From: Gymnopilus junonius
Taxonomy: Eukaryota; Basidiomycota; Agaricomycetes; Agaricales; Galerinaceae
DNA: 64,000 nt
Reading direction: 5' to 3'
NCBI GenBank assembly: GCA_015501075.1
Contig: JADNYJ010000023.1
Span: 279,065 to 343,064 of the forward strand
A program made the position numbers and the translations under genes. This document shows, piece by piece, positions 49,214 through 61,411 of the stretch. Within the stretch, counting starts at the first letter, position 1, and each line of letters opens with the position of its first letter. The notes under the pieces were generated by a model, which did not search any database, was not told the origin of the DNA, and worked only from the letters and a program-made list of their open reading frames with translations.

Positions 49214-50225
49214 GTTCCTTGACCATGCCCCCCGACATTCCTCAGGACAATGACAGGACATAATAGAGGAGATCACAGAGTACCTCCACGCCGACAAACG
49301 TGCACTGAAAGCTTGTTCTCTGACCTCGTCCACCTTCCTCCCCTCATGCCAAAAGCATCTCTTCACACACATCAGCATCCCGCCGCAACCAGGTTCGAAA
49401 TTTACTCAGATCCTCACCGCACCTTGGGCGATACGTACGCTACCTCGAGGTATTCAATGATATCGAGCTTAGTTCTTTCGGTGACCAGAAGTATTGGCTT
49501 CCGAGGGATATGTACAGCATTGAAGTTTTGTCTGCCGATTTTGGTGCATCTCCGTGAACTGGTGATCACGATAAAAAGACCAGATTCTGAACTTGTGCAG
49601 TATGGGAATCCATACGAGAAGGCTTCTAAGCGCCGATATGCGTTATGGTGAAAATGGCCTGGTTGAGGCGATCCAAGAGGTCGTGCGCCTTCCAAGTCTG
49701 ATACTACTCGATGTGGCGTGTCTTCCCTTCAACTTTGTCCAGTGTTGGGGGTCAAACATCAGGCATCTTGCGTTGGATGGGATGGAAACGGTCGAGCTCG
49801 ACCTTCCGGGTCCAGCTGAGGCTCAACTCAGCCTAGATTCACTGGTTGTAGGACGCTTTTGATTCCGATTGGTTTGAAGCCTCCGAGGAGCTTGAAAATG
49901 GATGCATTGATTTAACTGGTTTGAAGAAATTATCTGTTCGTACAGACAATATCAGGACCACGGATCTGAATTACCGAGTGTATGATAGAAGTGATCAACG
50001 TTACCCCTCAATGTTCAACGCTCAACCATCATCTGCTCCCCTCAAACCCACCTGTATCTCAAATCCGTCTACTAGCATGCAACGTAACATCGATTACAAG
50101 GGTGACCCAACTAAGCTTCATCAAGTTCTAGCTAAGATTTCTGAAACACTAAAACGAAAGGTGTGGTACTTAGTCTCAGTTTCTGAGTTGACTTTTCCTC
50201 TCACCAAACGTTCAAAATCGTTTAG
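49214..50225 (+). pseudogene. Broken F-box-like/LRR protein gene, copy 1
   Basis: A frame near 49258 reads DIIEEITEYLHADKRALKAC then SLTSSTFLPSCQKHLFTHI, the standard opening of basidiomycete F-box-like proteins (F-box helices, then a CSLT..W/F..P...HLF block). It is stopped near 49460 and continues in other frames: LPSLILLDVACLPFNFVQCW at about 49700 and LTGLKKLSVRTDNIRTT at about 49920. Several stops and shifts mark decay. The duplicated 5' part lies at 48828-48960. Confidence 0.55.
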
Positions 50226-50233
50226 AGTCGCTT

Positions 50234-51604
50234 GTGTCTGACATTCCCTTTGATATAATTGCCTACCTTGTTGGATGCCTTGATCCTTTACTGAAGACGG
50301 CCCAGGAAATTTTAAGAGCCCTCTCATTGTGTTGCCACACATGGGCAACTTTTTTGCAGAGAGAACTTTTCCGTTCGATATATCTTGAAGGTGGCTGGAA
50401 AACGTATGAACTTTGGCATCTGCCCCAGGCTGTGAGAGGCAAGAGGTATAAAACATTCCTTGAGACTCTCGAAAAACTCTCCACACTTGGCGCTATATGT
50501 TTCTTCTTTCACCCTGTTCAGAGACGAAGAGACGCCAATTTTGGGACGTATCGTTTCCAGCCTCCGACTCCTCGAGGAATTGCATATTCAGTTCATCAGT
50601 ATCCATTACTCTTCTTCTGAGCAGCTCGATTGCAACTCCGTCGACTGGGCCAAACACGAGGTGTTCCACAAGTCAATCCTTGATGCCCTTCCAAGTCCCA
50701 ACCTCGTACACCTGTGCATACAGAAAATCACAAACTTTCCCATGGAACTTTTCACGAGCAGGGATAGCGCCTTTTCTATAACGGAGCCTTGAAAATTCGA
50801 TATGGTCATGGATTGCGTACCTGGGAGGGGAGGATAACCGGCGGGGTCCCAATGCAGGAACGACCGGCCCACAAGCCGTTCGCAAGACCTGGTACTTGTC
50901 GTGGATCCGACAACGTGAAACCACCTTCTGTCCATGGATATACTTCAGGTTGTTACATGCGGAATTTCGTGAATGTGGTCATCCAGGGCAAGGCGTACTT
51001 GTGCTCCACAGATCCGCCCGTGCCTGCCTTGAATTTCGATGCTTTGAGACGCACCGAGATGTCAATGAGTTCCGCGCGTTGGTGAAGGTAGCAAAGTCGG
51101 TGGAGGAACTTCGCTTGCATCGTAAGTCCCTTCTGTGGTGGAGAGGAATCTTTATTTACTAATGCCCAACAGTATACCATCGGATGTTTTTGAGACGGTT
51201 TTCGAGAACCATGATCCCCCAAATGAGAAGGATGAAAGTTTTAATCCTCCACCTCCATGTTGAAACTGCACGTCGAAGAGACGTCTTATTTCACTATCTT
51301 ATTTCACTATGGAGAACTAGCAAACCACAAGTTGTTGGATGGCCAGAATGTCCTAGAAGCCTTAGCTATAACCATCCATTCGATGCAAAGGCGTCTCAAG
51401 TGCAACTCGGACCCAAACATGCGCCTGTTCATTGAAAGTCTCGATGCCTGCGTTTGCAGGTCGGCTTTCCCGCGTTTGAGAATGTTCAAAATACGTTTTG
51501 ATGTCATCGCCGGCTACACACACCGGATCTCCCTCCCTCAGAAATCAAAGCAATCCTTGATAAGAGTGACTTTGGCCGGTGGTTTCGTCTGTGGAGGCAG
51601 ATAA
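50234..51604 (+). pseudogene. Broken F-box-like/LRR protein gene, copy 2
   Basis: It opens with DIPFDIIAYLVGCLDP and RALSLCCHTWATFLQRELF, an F-box-like start (the reading begins TTG at 50234; no ATG was seen there). The frame shifts at 50471-50476 (AAAAA, apparently one A short) and continues SPHLALYVSSFTLFRD and GRIVSSLRLLEELHIQFIS, typical of the family. Further shifts occur near 50790, 51000 and 51240, with a possible intron at about 51120-51172. The last intact part is 51257-51604 (NVLEALAITIHSMQRRLKCN). Probably a pseudogene, though some breaks resemble sequencing errors. Confidence 0.55.
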
Positions 51605-52987
51605 GTGGCCTGAAGTTCAGCTGTTCAACCGGTGAAAGATACTGGTGAGCTTCGTTATTCTTAAAGGATTGTGGCTACCCGCATTATGGAGGCGCTTTAC
51701 CAAGCATTCCACGCGGCGATGCAGTTAGAATTTAATGCAGGCCTGCAAAGAGAGAAAATTTTCAGCCACTTGATTGGTAGAAATTCCATGAGCGCCTGCC
51801 AAGGGTCTCACGAAATGGGCAGCCTCAAATTTGGAAATAGATACCTTTTTCGGAAGGACTCTGAAAGCCTTGCTCAGGACTTAGTCTACGGGTCCCAGAG
51901 GCAAAGTTAACGCAATGTAGAAGCTAAACCTGGACCGAAACAAAAAAGAATAAGGATAGAGTCCAAATAAAATTTCTGTAGAAAATGAAGCTGTTTGGAT
52001 TACGTAAACGATAACGCCTTGCACTTCGCCTCCAACTTGCACAATTGCACAACGCAATGTTTTGATGAGAATCAAGTCTCAGCAGCGTGGCCCAGGCCCT
52101 AGATGATTATCCAGGGCAGAATTTATGTCTAGGTTGGGCGGAGATCTGCAAGGCATAAACCGTATCCTTTCTCACTTCATCGCTGCAGCGAAACGATGGC
52201 TTCGATTGGATTATCCGTAGCTTTTTTTCACGACTCTCAGCTGTCTTTTTGCATACGAGGCAAGTCTGAACTGTAGGATGACAAACTTCTCTATATGTGC
52301 TGACCCTTGGTATTCGTCCAGTAGGACTCGCATGCGCTTCCGCTTTCACCAAACTTGTTACTTTTGCTTCCGTCTGCCCTCGGGTTCAGCCTCCCCGAGA
52401 TGCTTACAACCTTCCGACTAGGTTTCACACCCTGCGACCTTATCCGCGACCCCTCGGTGGGAGGCTTCATTATCAAGGATGCGGCTCAGATGTCACTTGG
52501 GTCTGAGAGGAAGAGGGTCAGATAACGAGCGCAGGGCTTTAGTTGGGCGCAGTGAACCGTATGTGCTCCTTTCTATAATGTATGACTTGGATCGAACTGG
52601 CCTTTCTTTCTTTTTTGAAAGCAGGCGTAACGTGTAATCTTTTTGTGGATTATTATACGGGAAACTCACGAAAAAATCGCTCTATGTGTAAGGCACTGAG
52701 GTCTCTGCTCCGAAGCCCGATTTGGTTCCGCGCATCCGAAACCACTGTGACCCGACCTCCATCCCCGAAGATGCAAGACGTCACCAGACGGACAATTGGT
52801 CGATTAACCCCGTCAGCAGGTGGGCCCTTCAGTCTGCAGACCACCAAGGAAACCAACACAAAGACCATGGGTGGGTTTGGAATGTATTGGGTCTCAGATC
52901 GGTATAAATCAAGTAGGTCAAGGTCTACAGCCTTTCGAATCGTTAAAAACACGGAATCAAAGCTCACCTGGGACCTCTGGGCATCCC
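51605..52987. other. Intergenic, no supported gene
   Basis: About 1.4 kb of short shadow ORFs on both strands with no recognisable motif. Confidence 0.5.
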
Positions 52988-54501
52988 ATGAGTCTCGTTA
53001 ACAAACCTCGCCTCGATGGAACCCGTCTCATTGCGGTGGTGCTTGAAAGCGTTTGTTATGGTGAGTAGTCAATCAACCGTAGCCGGAGTCTTGTTTCGCG
53101 ATCATACTCTTCTTCCGCCACTCCCTTTGTCGTTTTCTTCTTTCGGTCACTTGGACTCACGGCTTCTGCTATTTGCAGGTATTCTTATAGTGCTACTCGT
53201 CCTTTGCTTAATAGTCCTAAGAAAGCGTGCAAAGGAACGTGGACAGACAATCTTCCGGCCAATTTTTTTGGTAACATGTTTGCTGTTTACCACGATCACT
53301 GGGGTAAGCTGTGTAGCAGACTTCATCCAAAGTGCGACTGTTGATTACGACCCTCATAGCATTGGATATCAGCTGTCATCGAGCTTTACTGGGCATTCAT
53401 TCCGCCTCGAGATGTAGGATATTGTGTGGCTCCGTTCGGCAAGACACCAGCAGAAGCAGCATTCCTCACCCTCAAGAACCCTTTCAACATCGCTGGCTCT
53501 GTATTCTTCGTCTTAACTCTTGTCATGGGAGACTGGTTTCTGGCATGGTCCCATTCTTTTTCCTACTCGTTCCATCGCCAATTATCGTTCGCAGGTCTAT
53601 CGTCTTTTCATTATATGGGCAAAGAATTTCTTCATCGTCATCCCTCCCATTGTAATGAGCACTGGTGACCTGGGTTAGCTTCTTCCTTGTGACTTGTGCG
53701 CATTTATTTATGGAGAACAGTTTGCGGTATCGCAGTGGCATATCAATTCAGCCGGGTAGATGAACCCTATTTTATCGCAGCGAAGGAGTGGATAACGGCT
53801 CTGTATGCTGTCAGCGTTGGGTAGGTGTATTTTTGAGCATGTTTCAGGGTCAACACTGAATCTTTTCTGTTATTACAGTTGTAATATATACTCGACCTGT
53901 TTGTTTTAACTATTTCCCCTTGCTCCTAGCGCGCCATGCTTATGCGCTATCCAGCATTGATCTCACTGAAACTCATTTCGCCTGGAGCCAACGTTCACTT
54001 TCAAGGTATTCGAGTGCGTGGCTTGTTTGTCGCAAGGCATTCAAAGTTGGGCAAGGCTAATTTGACTTGGTGCAGAAAAAAGTTGTAGAGGTGCTCGTCC
54101 AGAGTGCCGCTTTGTACTGGTACGTTGCACTTTCGAATCAAATCCCGGAACTAGTTGTAACAGACTTGACTGCAGTCTTTTGGCCATCTTGATACTCTCG
54201 TTTTCGCTTGCGTCAACGAACTTGCTGTTCATCGCCACATCCCTAGTGCGTCCTAGCCGACATTCTTTTCTTTTCCTTCCCAGACTGACCATTCTCCACT
54301 CTCTGCCAGACGAATCCTGTCGTCGTATGTCTCATCTCATCTGTCAGGATCCATACTACAATATCCTGACTTTTTTCTTGACAGGGAATCAACTTTTGCT
54401 TGATTGTTATCCGCACCAATAACCAGTCCTCCGACGTATGTGTGGTTGAAACAGGGAGCGATCAAATACAATTCACGGAGACGGAGATGGCTGAGGCATA
54501 G
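52988..54501 (+). CDS. Second seven-transmembrane orphan protein, possibly frame-broken
   Basis: ATG 52988 (MSLVNKPRLDGTRLIAVVLE) splices at 53061-53178 and 53304-53359 in frame to a membrane protein: SVCYGILIVLLVLCLIVL, FRPIFLVTCLLFTTITG, HWISAVIELYWAFIPPRD, NIAGSVFFVLTLVMGDWFLA, then VYRLFIIWAKNFFIVIPPIV after 53593, KEWITALYAVSVG, SLLAILILSFSLASTNLLFI and GINFCLIVIRTNNQSSD, stop TAG 54499. The GDWFLAW..YRLFIIW order is the usual core of basidiomycete 7-TM orphan families. The join at about 53550-53592 is out of phase by one, and the 53885-53990 segment is unclear, so one break or an unusual exon must be assumed. Function unknown. Confidence 0.6.
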
Positions 54502-54514
54502 CTAGGAAATACAT

Positions 54515-54700
54515 TTATACATTATTATATCCAACCATCATGTAATTTAGTAGATGTACAACACATTGGGATTTTTTAACATTTTCTATCGCATTTGCGA
54601 TCCTCGAGCTTGGACTCCAAACATGTATAAAAGCCGCGTAAAACACTTGAAGAGACTCTGCACGATAGAATTGGAGGTATTTTCCTTCAAGACCTGGCAT
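54515..54700 (-). pseudogene. Possible remnant of an NLR (NACHT) C-terminal region
   Basis: The minus-strand frame reads GLEGKYLQFYRAESLQVF. At DNA level it resembles, with gaps, the NLR fragment at 62698 (GPSGKYFRFYHASLQDF). Very short and diverged. Confidence 0.3.
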
Positions 54701-54900
54701 TGGACGGCAATTTACCGCACTGGAGTGCCAGGGCCCTCTCCCAAAATGTCCAATACTCGCAGGTTAACGCAGGGTAACTTTATGGAAGGGGGCAAAGGTA
54801 TACATTCCGAAGCAGAACGATACAATGGAGATCGATAATGGATACAAAAGCAGAACCGTAGATGAATAGAGATACATTGGGTATTAACGGAGATTTAAGA

Positions 54901-56997
54901 TTAGTAGGAATAATAAGTATCATGCTCATATTGCCCTGCTAGAAGATCATCTAAACACTCCATTTCGCGCTCCGTGTTTTCTAGACTGACCTCATAATCT
55001 GCGCAGTCGAAGTCGATGATAAAAACTTGATTCCGTGAGTTGATAAGTAAATTGTCAGAACGAACATCGTGATGTCTAATGCCAGCCTCATGAAGGCCTT
55101 TCAATACCCGCCTAAACGCTTCCCTTTGGGTATGTATCAGTACCGAAATTTTAGAAAAGAACGAGGAGAAAGAAATCACTTTTCCTCAGGGGAGCCTGTC
55201 ACCTGTCGGCCGTCGCCACCACGTTCAATTTCACGTTGACGAAGACTCTGACCAGCCTCATTCATCAGCATACCGACAATACCAGATTCAGGATCTCTGA
55301 ACATCCCATGCACAGTCACAATGCCCTCAAGGCCTTTCTTGAAGGAAAGTTCGCCATAGATACGAAATTCATGGAATATTTTCTTCTCCTGCTCCTTGGT
55401 GAACGCAAACTTAATGACCATGTTGCGTTTCACGACTTGGCCGGATTTCAAGGTCAGCGTAACAGCAGCGGGATGGACGACGCCTACAGCGCCTCGACCG
55501 AGAGGTTCCTTTAGGACAATCGAGACGTACTCTTGAACACTGAAACGCGTCTGCTTGGGGTATCTTTTGAGTTCCGCGTGACCTGGGACACAGGAAGGAC
55601 CAATTCGGAGAAAAGAAGAGGGTGCAGGTGAACAAAATGCCCCGTAGTCAAGTGTGACGAGTATTAAATCTCGCTTGGCGATTTGGTCGTAAATCTCTTG
55701 CAATTGTCAACAATAGAGCTGGAATAACGGAAGAAGATATTCACCTCTATATCATCAACTTCATCGGCAGGGGTAGATTCCGGTTGTCTGTGATTGAGTA
55801 GTTCTACTTTGTCGACGTGGTCGGTCGAACGTTTATGAGTTGTTCCTGAATTCGGGAACCCAGTCGTTCGAGTGCATCCTGAACAATGGCAGTGTGGAGT
55901 CCAATATGCAGTTTCCGATACGATGGGTCCTCCATATTGATAGGGTCAATTAAACCAGATAAGTACAAGGTCTGGGAGGCCCGATGGCGGAAACCAATGC
56001 GCTCGTAACGGCCACATTGAAAAATCATGAATGTTGAATCGTGCGTAGCAGCGGTAGCCCAAGCCTGGCGAGTCGTTAGATCTCCTTAATCACGACTTCG
56101 GGAACGGACCTACGTGCTGAATGTAATGACGAAATTCTGGCCGATATTGTTTGGACTGCAAGGGTCTTCTGGGTACCGTGACAGTTTTGGCAACCTTCAC
56201 TGTGGCACTTGTTCCGACGCAAGCCCTTGACCGTTTCGGAACCCTGGCAGGCACGAGGCCCTTATGAGCGTCTGGAGGACGAATTGCAGGAGACATTGTC
56301 CTATATCCTAGAGTACGACACATCTCCCAAGTAAAAGACGCGTCCTGCGTCAATGTCTGGAACATTCCTGTGGCCGTATCTGTCATGGCGAACATATGCC
56401 AAGTCGCAAGCCGAGGATATTGTCGAGAAAGATCTTGGATCTTTTTCTCCAGCGTTTCGTTAAGACCGTCCATGAGATCAGGTTGTTCTCTAAGCTTCCT
56501 GGTTACAGCAAGCCACGCCTCGGTTGTGAAGAGTAATCCACTGCCTGACAGATCCTCCACAAAGTTGAAAGGTGTCTTCCAGTTATTGCGATCAGGGTGA
56601 AGAGTGAGCTTGTATGCATATGCAGCGCATAAGTTAGCTGCAAACCAGCAATAGTGTGTGGTCGTCGTATGAGCATCGCGAATTACTTCGCTTTCTGGGG
56701 TTAGGAAGAATGTGTAGTTTGTTCGGGAGAACCTATGGCCACCATCTAGGAACTCTTCAATGGCAAGATTGCAAGTCTTCGAAAGGTGAGAAACAATGGA
56801 TGGCTGATATACTATGCACTTTAGGGTAAGGTGGGACGCGATATGGCGGTCGTAGAACGAGATAGGAGACGACGGGGGCACAATATATTGGAGAGCGCTT
56901 TCGCTCTGGAAGATATAAGGATCATAATTTGCTTCGAAGGTTTCCTTAAAAAAGACGCGAACGGGTCATCTGCAGGAAACTTTCGGTGGGTAGTCAT
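54901..56997 (-). CDS. Kinase-like protein K1, N-terminal helical domain plus protein-kinase fold (frameshifts present)
   Basis: ATG 56997 (MTTHRKFPADDPFAS). A long N-terminal part includes ETFEANYDPYIFQSES, SFYDRHIASHLTLK and, after an intron near 56048-56095, MIFQCGRYERIGFRHRASQT. The kinase domain follows: Gly-loop EPLGRGAVGVVHPA, Lys in MVIKFAF, Glu in FHEFRIYGELS, then after an intron at about 55143-55178 the catalytic loop IRHHDVRSDNLLIN (Asp and Asn kept) and IIDFDCADY (DFG variant DFD). All key residues of an active kinase are present; the C-lobe is very short after that (stop 54901). Breaks: the T run complementary to 56948-56953 is one base short (paralogue K3 keeps frame here), and another one-base loss lies near 55815. 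Substrate unknown. Family frequent in basidiomycetes; exact family name not certain. Confidence 0.6.
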
Positions 56998-57313
56998 TGA
57001 AGACAAGTACGAGAGGACGGAGCGTGCAAACACTATGCAAGGTCATAAATGTATAATTATCACACGGCGAATGCGTGTACATCTATTTGCTCCTCCCCTT
57101 TTTGTCCTGATTTTTGTTCCTCTCGTTGAGCTTGGACCTGTTCTTTGGTCGAAGCCGAGCGAGGTTGGGGTCTTGTTAATTATTCAAGGTTTATGCTAAA
57201 ATGCTATAATTTAGTGGCACAAGTAGTGGCCTCTAGATCTCGTCTGTAGCTGCATTACTATTTATTTTCTGGGACATTTTAACATGCGAGCGTGTCCAGA
57301 TAACCTTGTTCAA

Positions 57314-59602
57314 TTAGTCTACAATGGCAAAAAAGCCCGGCAGGACTTGCGAGTGACCATTTTCTCCAATATCGGAGCTCCGCATAGGATTCGTTGCAAG
57401 AGATACGCCTTGCGATAAAAGACCCAGGCATAAACTCGTAGCAATGATGTCCGTATCCCTCAAGGACGCCGCGGCAGCTCCATTTAGCTGTGTACAACTC
57501 TTCAGGCTTATTAAAGTAGCTTTCCCTCGGTTGACATCCATAAGCATATGTTCCTCTTTGATTCTTTGGTGCGCAAAGTTATTCTTATGCACATCTGTCA
57601 CTGCTGCTTCATAGAGATTGCTTTAACGTTTAATAAATTAGTTGAGCTCCGGCGAGTAAACTAATTCACTTACCGATGCTTCCTTGTGTGCACCAAGCGA
57701 GCCATTCCCGAACGGTTCGAAATTGGAACCCCCCATCCTCAAGTAACAGAAAATATTTTTCCTCGTGAACATTCACTCGACAAGAAACATGCCGTAGCAT
57801 TTTGAAATGCTCGTAGCACCCGCATCGTTGAGACGTCCATACCACTCGTATTCGGCCTTCAAGTCAGCCACTTCATCAGCGTCGCGAGCCAATTTCAAAA
57901 CCAGAGGTTTTGGGAAATATTCCGTCCTGTTGTCGGCGACAGTCGTGACTCCGAAGTAGACCTTCCAAACCCGGCTTGTATTTTTAAAGAGGCGGTCTAT
58001 ATCAAGGAAAACGATATCGCCGTTCGTATGAGCCGAGGAATTTGCGGTCATATCTCGAGACCCGTGACGAGCGAATGTCCAGGTGTTTCGATTGTACTGC
58101 GTGGTAGCCAGTTCACGTCCATGCAGGCGGAGGTCAATATGGTGAGATTGAGTCAACAGTTGCAGAAAGTACTACAGATGCAAGGTCAATGATCGTCTAG
58201 TTAGATAGCCAATTGCTCAAGAGTAAAGTGAGCGTCGTACCGATTCGAGAGGTAATATCTTGGATGAAACAGGATACTTTTCGAACAAACCAGATGCAGA
58301 CGCATTTGGTAAAGCAGGCCTGTTGTCAATTCTCAAACGAAGCAGAACTTGAGCATAAGGCGAAAGACGATCGCATTCCAGTTGTCGTGCGCGATTCACA
58401 GCATCTTGATAGGCAACAATGAACAAACCCACACAAACCTTAACGTAGGCATATCCCGTCTTGTCGCTTGGCCGGATCGGTGGCGAGATAAGCAGCCTTT
58501 GGGTTTCTCGGTGCCGTATGGCAATACATTCCTCGTTGCCGGTGCTTATAATTATAAAAGAGGCGTCTCGGACGACAGCCGACGTCCAAGCCTAGAGATC
58601 CTAGTAAGCATGAGACATACGGAAAAGAAACTAACATACCTGTTGCAGGATGAATTGTACCTTGCGTTCGGCGGCAGAATCCTTGTCCTTCCGGAGACGT
58701 TTGGAAGACCTATCTTCGTCGTCCGGAACGTTGCTGACCGTGGAGCTGTTGATAATTTTTACAGTAGACAGTGCATCGGGGCCAGTTGGTCGGCCAGTCA
58801 CAATCAACCTTCCTTCTGTTCTGTGGTTTTGATTTCGACACCTGGAAGTGGCATCGTGCCGCCCGGACCTCTCCTGACAAGTAATCCAATGGAAATCTCC
58901 TCCTTGAGTCCTGAGAGCAGAGAAAATTTCAGGTCCAAAGCCCAAGTTCTTATATTCCCAATTTATAGGAATCTGCAAGTCGTATTTGCGGACAAGGTCG
59001 AATCCTGGCTTATCTTCGGAAGATAAGAAACGACGAAAACTCCAACGGGTAAACAAATAGGAATCTGCAGCGGCATCAGCCGATGCCACTTCCTCAGCTT
59101 CCGTTGACACATCGAGAATAGGGATCCACTTCGTTCGGAAAAGGAGGGCAGATGCTATTCTTGAGAAGTGCATATTCAATACTCGGCAATAGGCCACAAG
59201 AGACACTTCGTCGAAGATGTTGTTTTGCGAAGGAAGCGTGATGCCACAATAAGAGGATAATATGTTTTTGGACTGCCTATATCCTGAAAGCTGCCTGATG
59301 TATTGGTCGCATATTTTGGACAGAATTTCAAAGAAAGTTTTGTCCACGAAAGCCACCTTCTTGAGGCGGAGGTCTTCTGCAATATGTCTATCATAGAATT
59401 GCGGTTTACGCGTTGCCGTGGAATTTGTGTGTAGAGGATTTTTCTCCAGGTACGGAAGCCGCATGTTGAGATCTACGTCGAGGGGATGAGTGGCTGGATG
59501 TGATATGTATCTTCCTTCGGGCGGGTCAACCAGAGGCTCTTCAAACTGCTCGGTCGACGGAACCTGTTCGTCAGGGGACCTTTCGCGTTTACGGGGATTC
59601 AT
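57314..59602 (-). CDS. Kinase-like protein K2, probable pseudokinase
   Basis: ATG 59602 (MNPRKRERSPDEQVP). The N-terminal domain shares YDRHIAEDLRLKKVAF with K1. Intron 58592-58639 joins VQFILQQ to AWTSAVVRDASFIIISTGNE, homologous to K1's FQCGRYERIGF region. After an intron at about 58158-58242 come YFLQLLTQSHHIDLRL and the kinase N-lobe: PKPLVLKLARDADEVADLKA (Lys) with EYEWYGRL (Glu). The hinge region EKYFLLLEDGG follows a likely one-base loss near 57774. After an intron from about 57658 the catalytic-loop position reads FAHQRIKEEHMLMD, so the expected Asp is Arg and the Asn is His, and the DFG position reads LISLKS. These changes would abolish phosphotransfer. Otherwise the gene reads through, suggesting a retained pseudokinase. 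The basic stretch SSKRLRKDKD could be a nuclear signal. Confidence 0.6.
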
Positions 59603-60384
59603 GGATGACAAGAGGAAATAAACACAAGTCTTCAGCCGCACGCCCAAATTTAAGCATTTACAACCCCCAGATACCGTTCTGCAGGCCGAAAGAAACAATA
59701 AGACTGGAGAAAATAGGCTTCGTACGTGGTAAATGCAAGTTTTGGCCTTTAGTGGCCCTAAGTCTTCTGGACGTGGCCCACATTTACGGTGGCCGGAAGC
59801 ATCTTTCTCTGGCCAATTTAATTATGGCCTGTTCATGTCTTGCCTTCGACATATTGCTGTTCATGTCCTATGTCCTTTGTACTGTCGGGACGGTACTTGG
59901 CACAAGAAAGTCAAGGCAGAGAGATAGTCGGTACCCTGTTGTTTCGCATCGAGCTGTTTAACATGTACAATCAAACAAGGGCTAGGAGCCAATTGAGGCG
60001 AGGAGGCCCAGTTGTTGGATAAAGCCTGGTCTTGGTGCACAAGGCGGGCCAGTAGAGTTTTAATTATGTAATGGGTGTAAATCCTCGAAAGAGGTCCGAG
60101 ATTATCATCTACGAGCCGTAACAAAAATCAATTAGGAGCCATGACATTGAACTTTTAATTGTTGCCAACACTCACCGTTTTCAAAACCTGCAATCAAAGT
60201 CAAGTCTGAAGGCCTTTCCCCTGGATCCGGAGCTGACAAGCAGGTTATCGAGACGTAAATTATGTAGCTGGGTGAAGGTGTCAAAGATCATACAGGAAAG
60301 GAAAGAAAGATGGACACACCTTTCATCCTCAATAGCTGATATATCCTTGCTATTTGCCGTTTCTCCATCCCACAGCGACGAAGA
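59603..60384. other. Intergenic between K2 and K3, no supported gene
   Basis: Shadow ORFs only. It may contain decayed C-terminal sequence of K3, but nothing recognisable was found. Confidence 0.4.
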
Positions 60385-60819
60385 CTACAAGCCCCATTGC
60401 AGATCAGCATTCCGAGCCGAGAAAAGAGCAAGCCACTGCAGCAATTCCAGCCTTGTGTCAGTCAGGGAAAATATATCCCGAACTGTAAGATCAGGGTGAC
60501 TGCTCTGAAGACCCTTCACTCTATCCATTGCTGCTTTATCAAGACTGTTGAGCAGCCCAAACAGGAGGTTGGTTAACATGACGCCATGCACCTCAAGCCA
60601 TGCCTTGGTCGTTGTGTTGGGTTCCTTCGTAGAGATAACCATGTTGAATACCGAATCTTTAGTTTGGTCTTCTGGACGCAGAGCGAGTTTGTCTGGATAC
60701 TTGGCATGAGCCCTACCTTATTGGAGAGCGGTTTCGCTCTAGAAGATATAGGGATCACAATTCGCTTCAAAGGTTTCCTTAACAAGAGACGTAAACGGGT
60801 CATCCGATGCAGGCAGCAT
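60385..60819 (-). pseudogene. Kinase-like K3, truncated remnant of the K1 family
   Basis: ATG 60819 (MLPASDDPFTSLVKETFEAN) then CDPYIF followed by TAG; K1 has CAG (Gln) at that codon, a C-to-T change. After a deletion relative to K1, the segment VFNMVISTKEPNTTTKAWLE and HPDLTVRDIFSLTDTRLELL matches K1's N-terminal domain (NFVEDL..TTEAWLAV and LATWHMFAMTDTATGMF). Stop at 60385. No kinase domain remains. Confidence 0.65.
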
Positions 60820-61411
60820 CCGGTGGCGAGTGATTGGAGGTAAGTACGAGGGGACAGGGGGATGCAAGGTCAGAATGAATCGCAAATATAAATCCTTCCC
60901 ACGGCGGTCGTTGGCGCGCAACTGCTAGATAATTGTGCACAAGGCCTCGCTCCGCTTCAGCCAAAGAAGAGGTCCAAACGTAGAACACAAAGAAAGCAAG
61001 AGAAGAACAAAAAGTTCGACCTCAAAGGGGGAGGCCCGGGAGGGACAAACAGATTCACACGAACTTGCGACATCTGCTTAAAAATAGTATATTTTCTGAA
61101 GTATTTTGACAGGCTGGTATTGCCTAAGGTACCCCAGATAACCACAAACTATTAATCTACAATGAAAAAGGTGCCTGATGGAACTTCTGAGCTGTCCTTT
61201 CCAATGTACAGGTCTGGGATTTGGATCTTCCTAAGTTCCGTTGTAGGAGATTCGCCGTGATAAAAGACTGAGGTATAGATTAGGTATAGACCCGTAGCAA
61301 TGATTTCCCGCAGCCCTCAAAGACGCGGCAACAGCTTCATTTGCCTTTGTCCAAGTTTAAGGACGGATTCTGCCTTGATCGGTGCTATAATCGGGCAGCA
61401 TGGTGCTAGTG

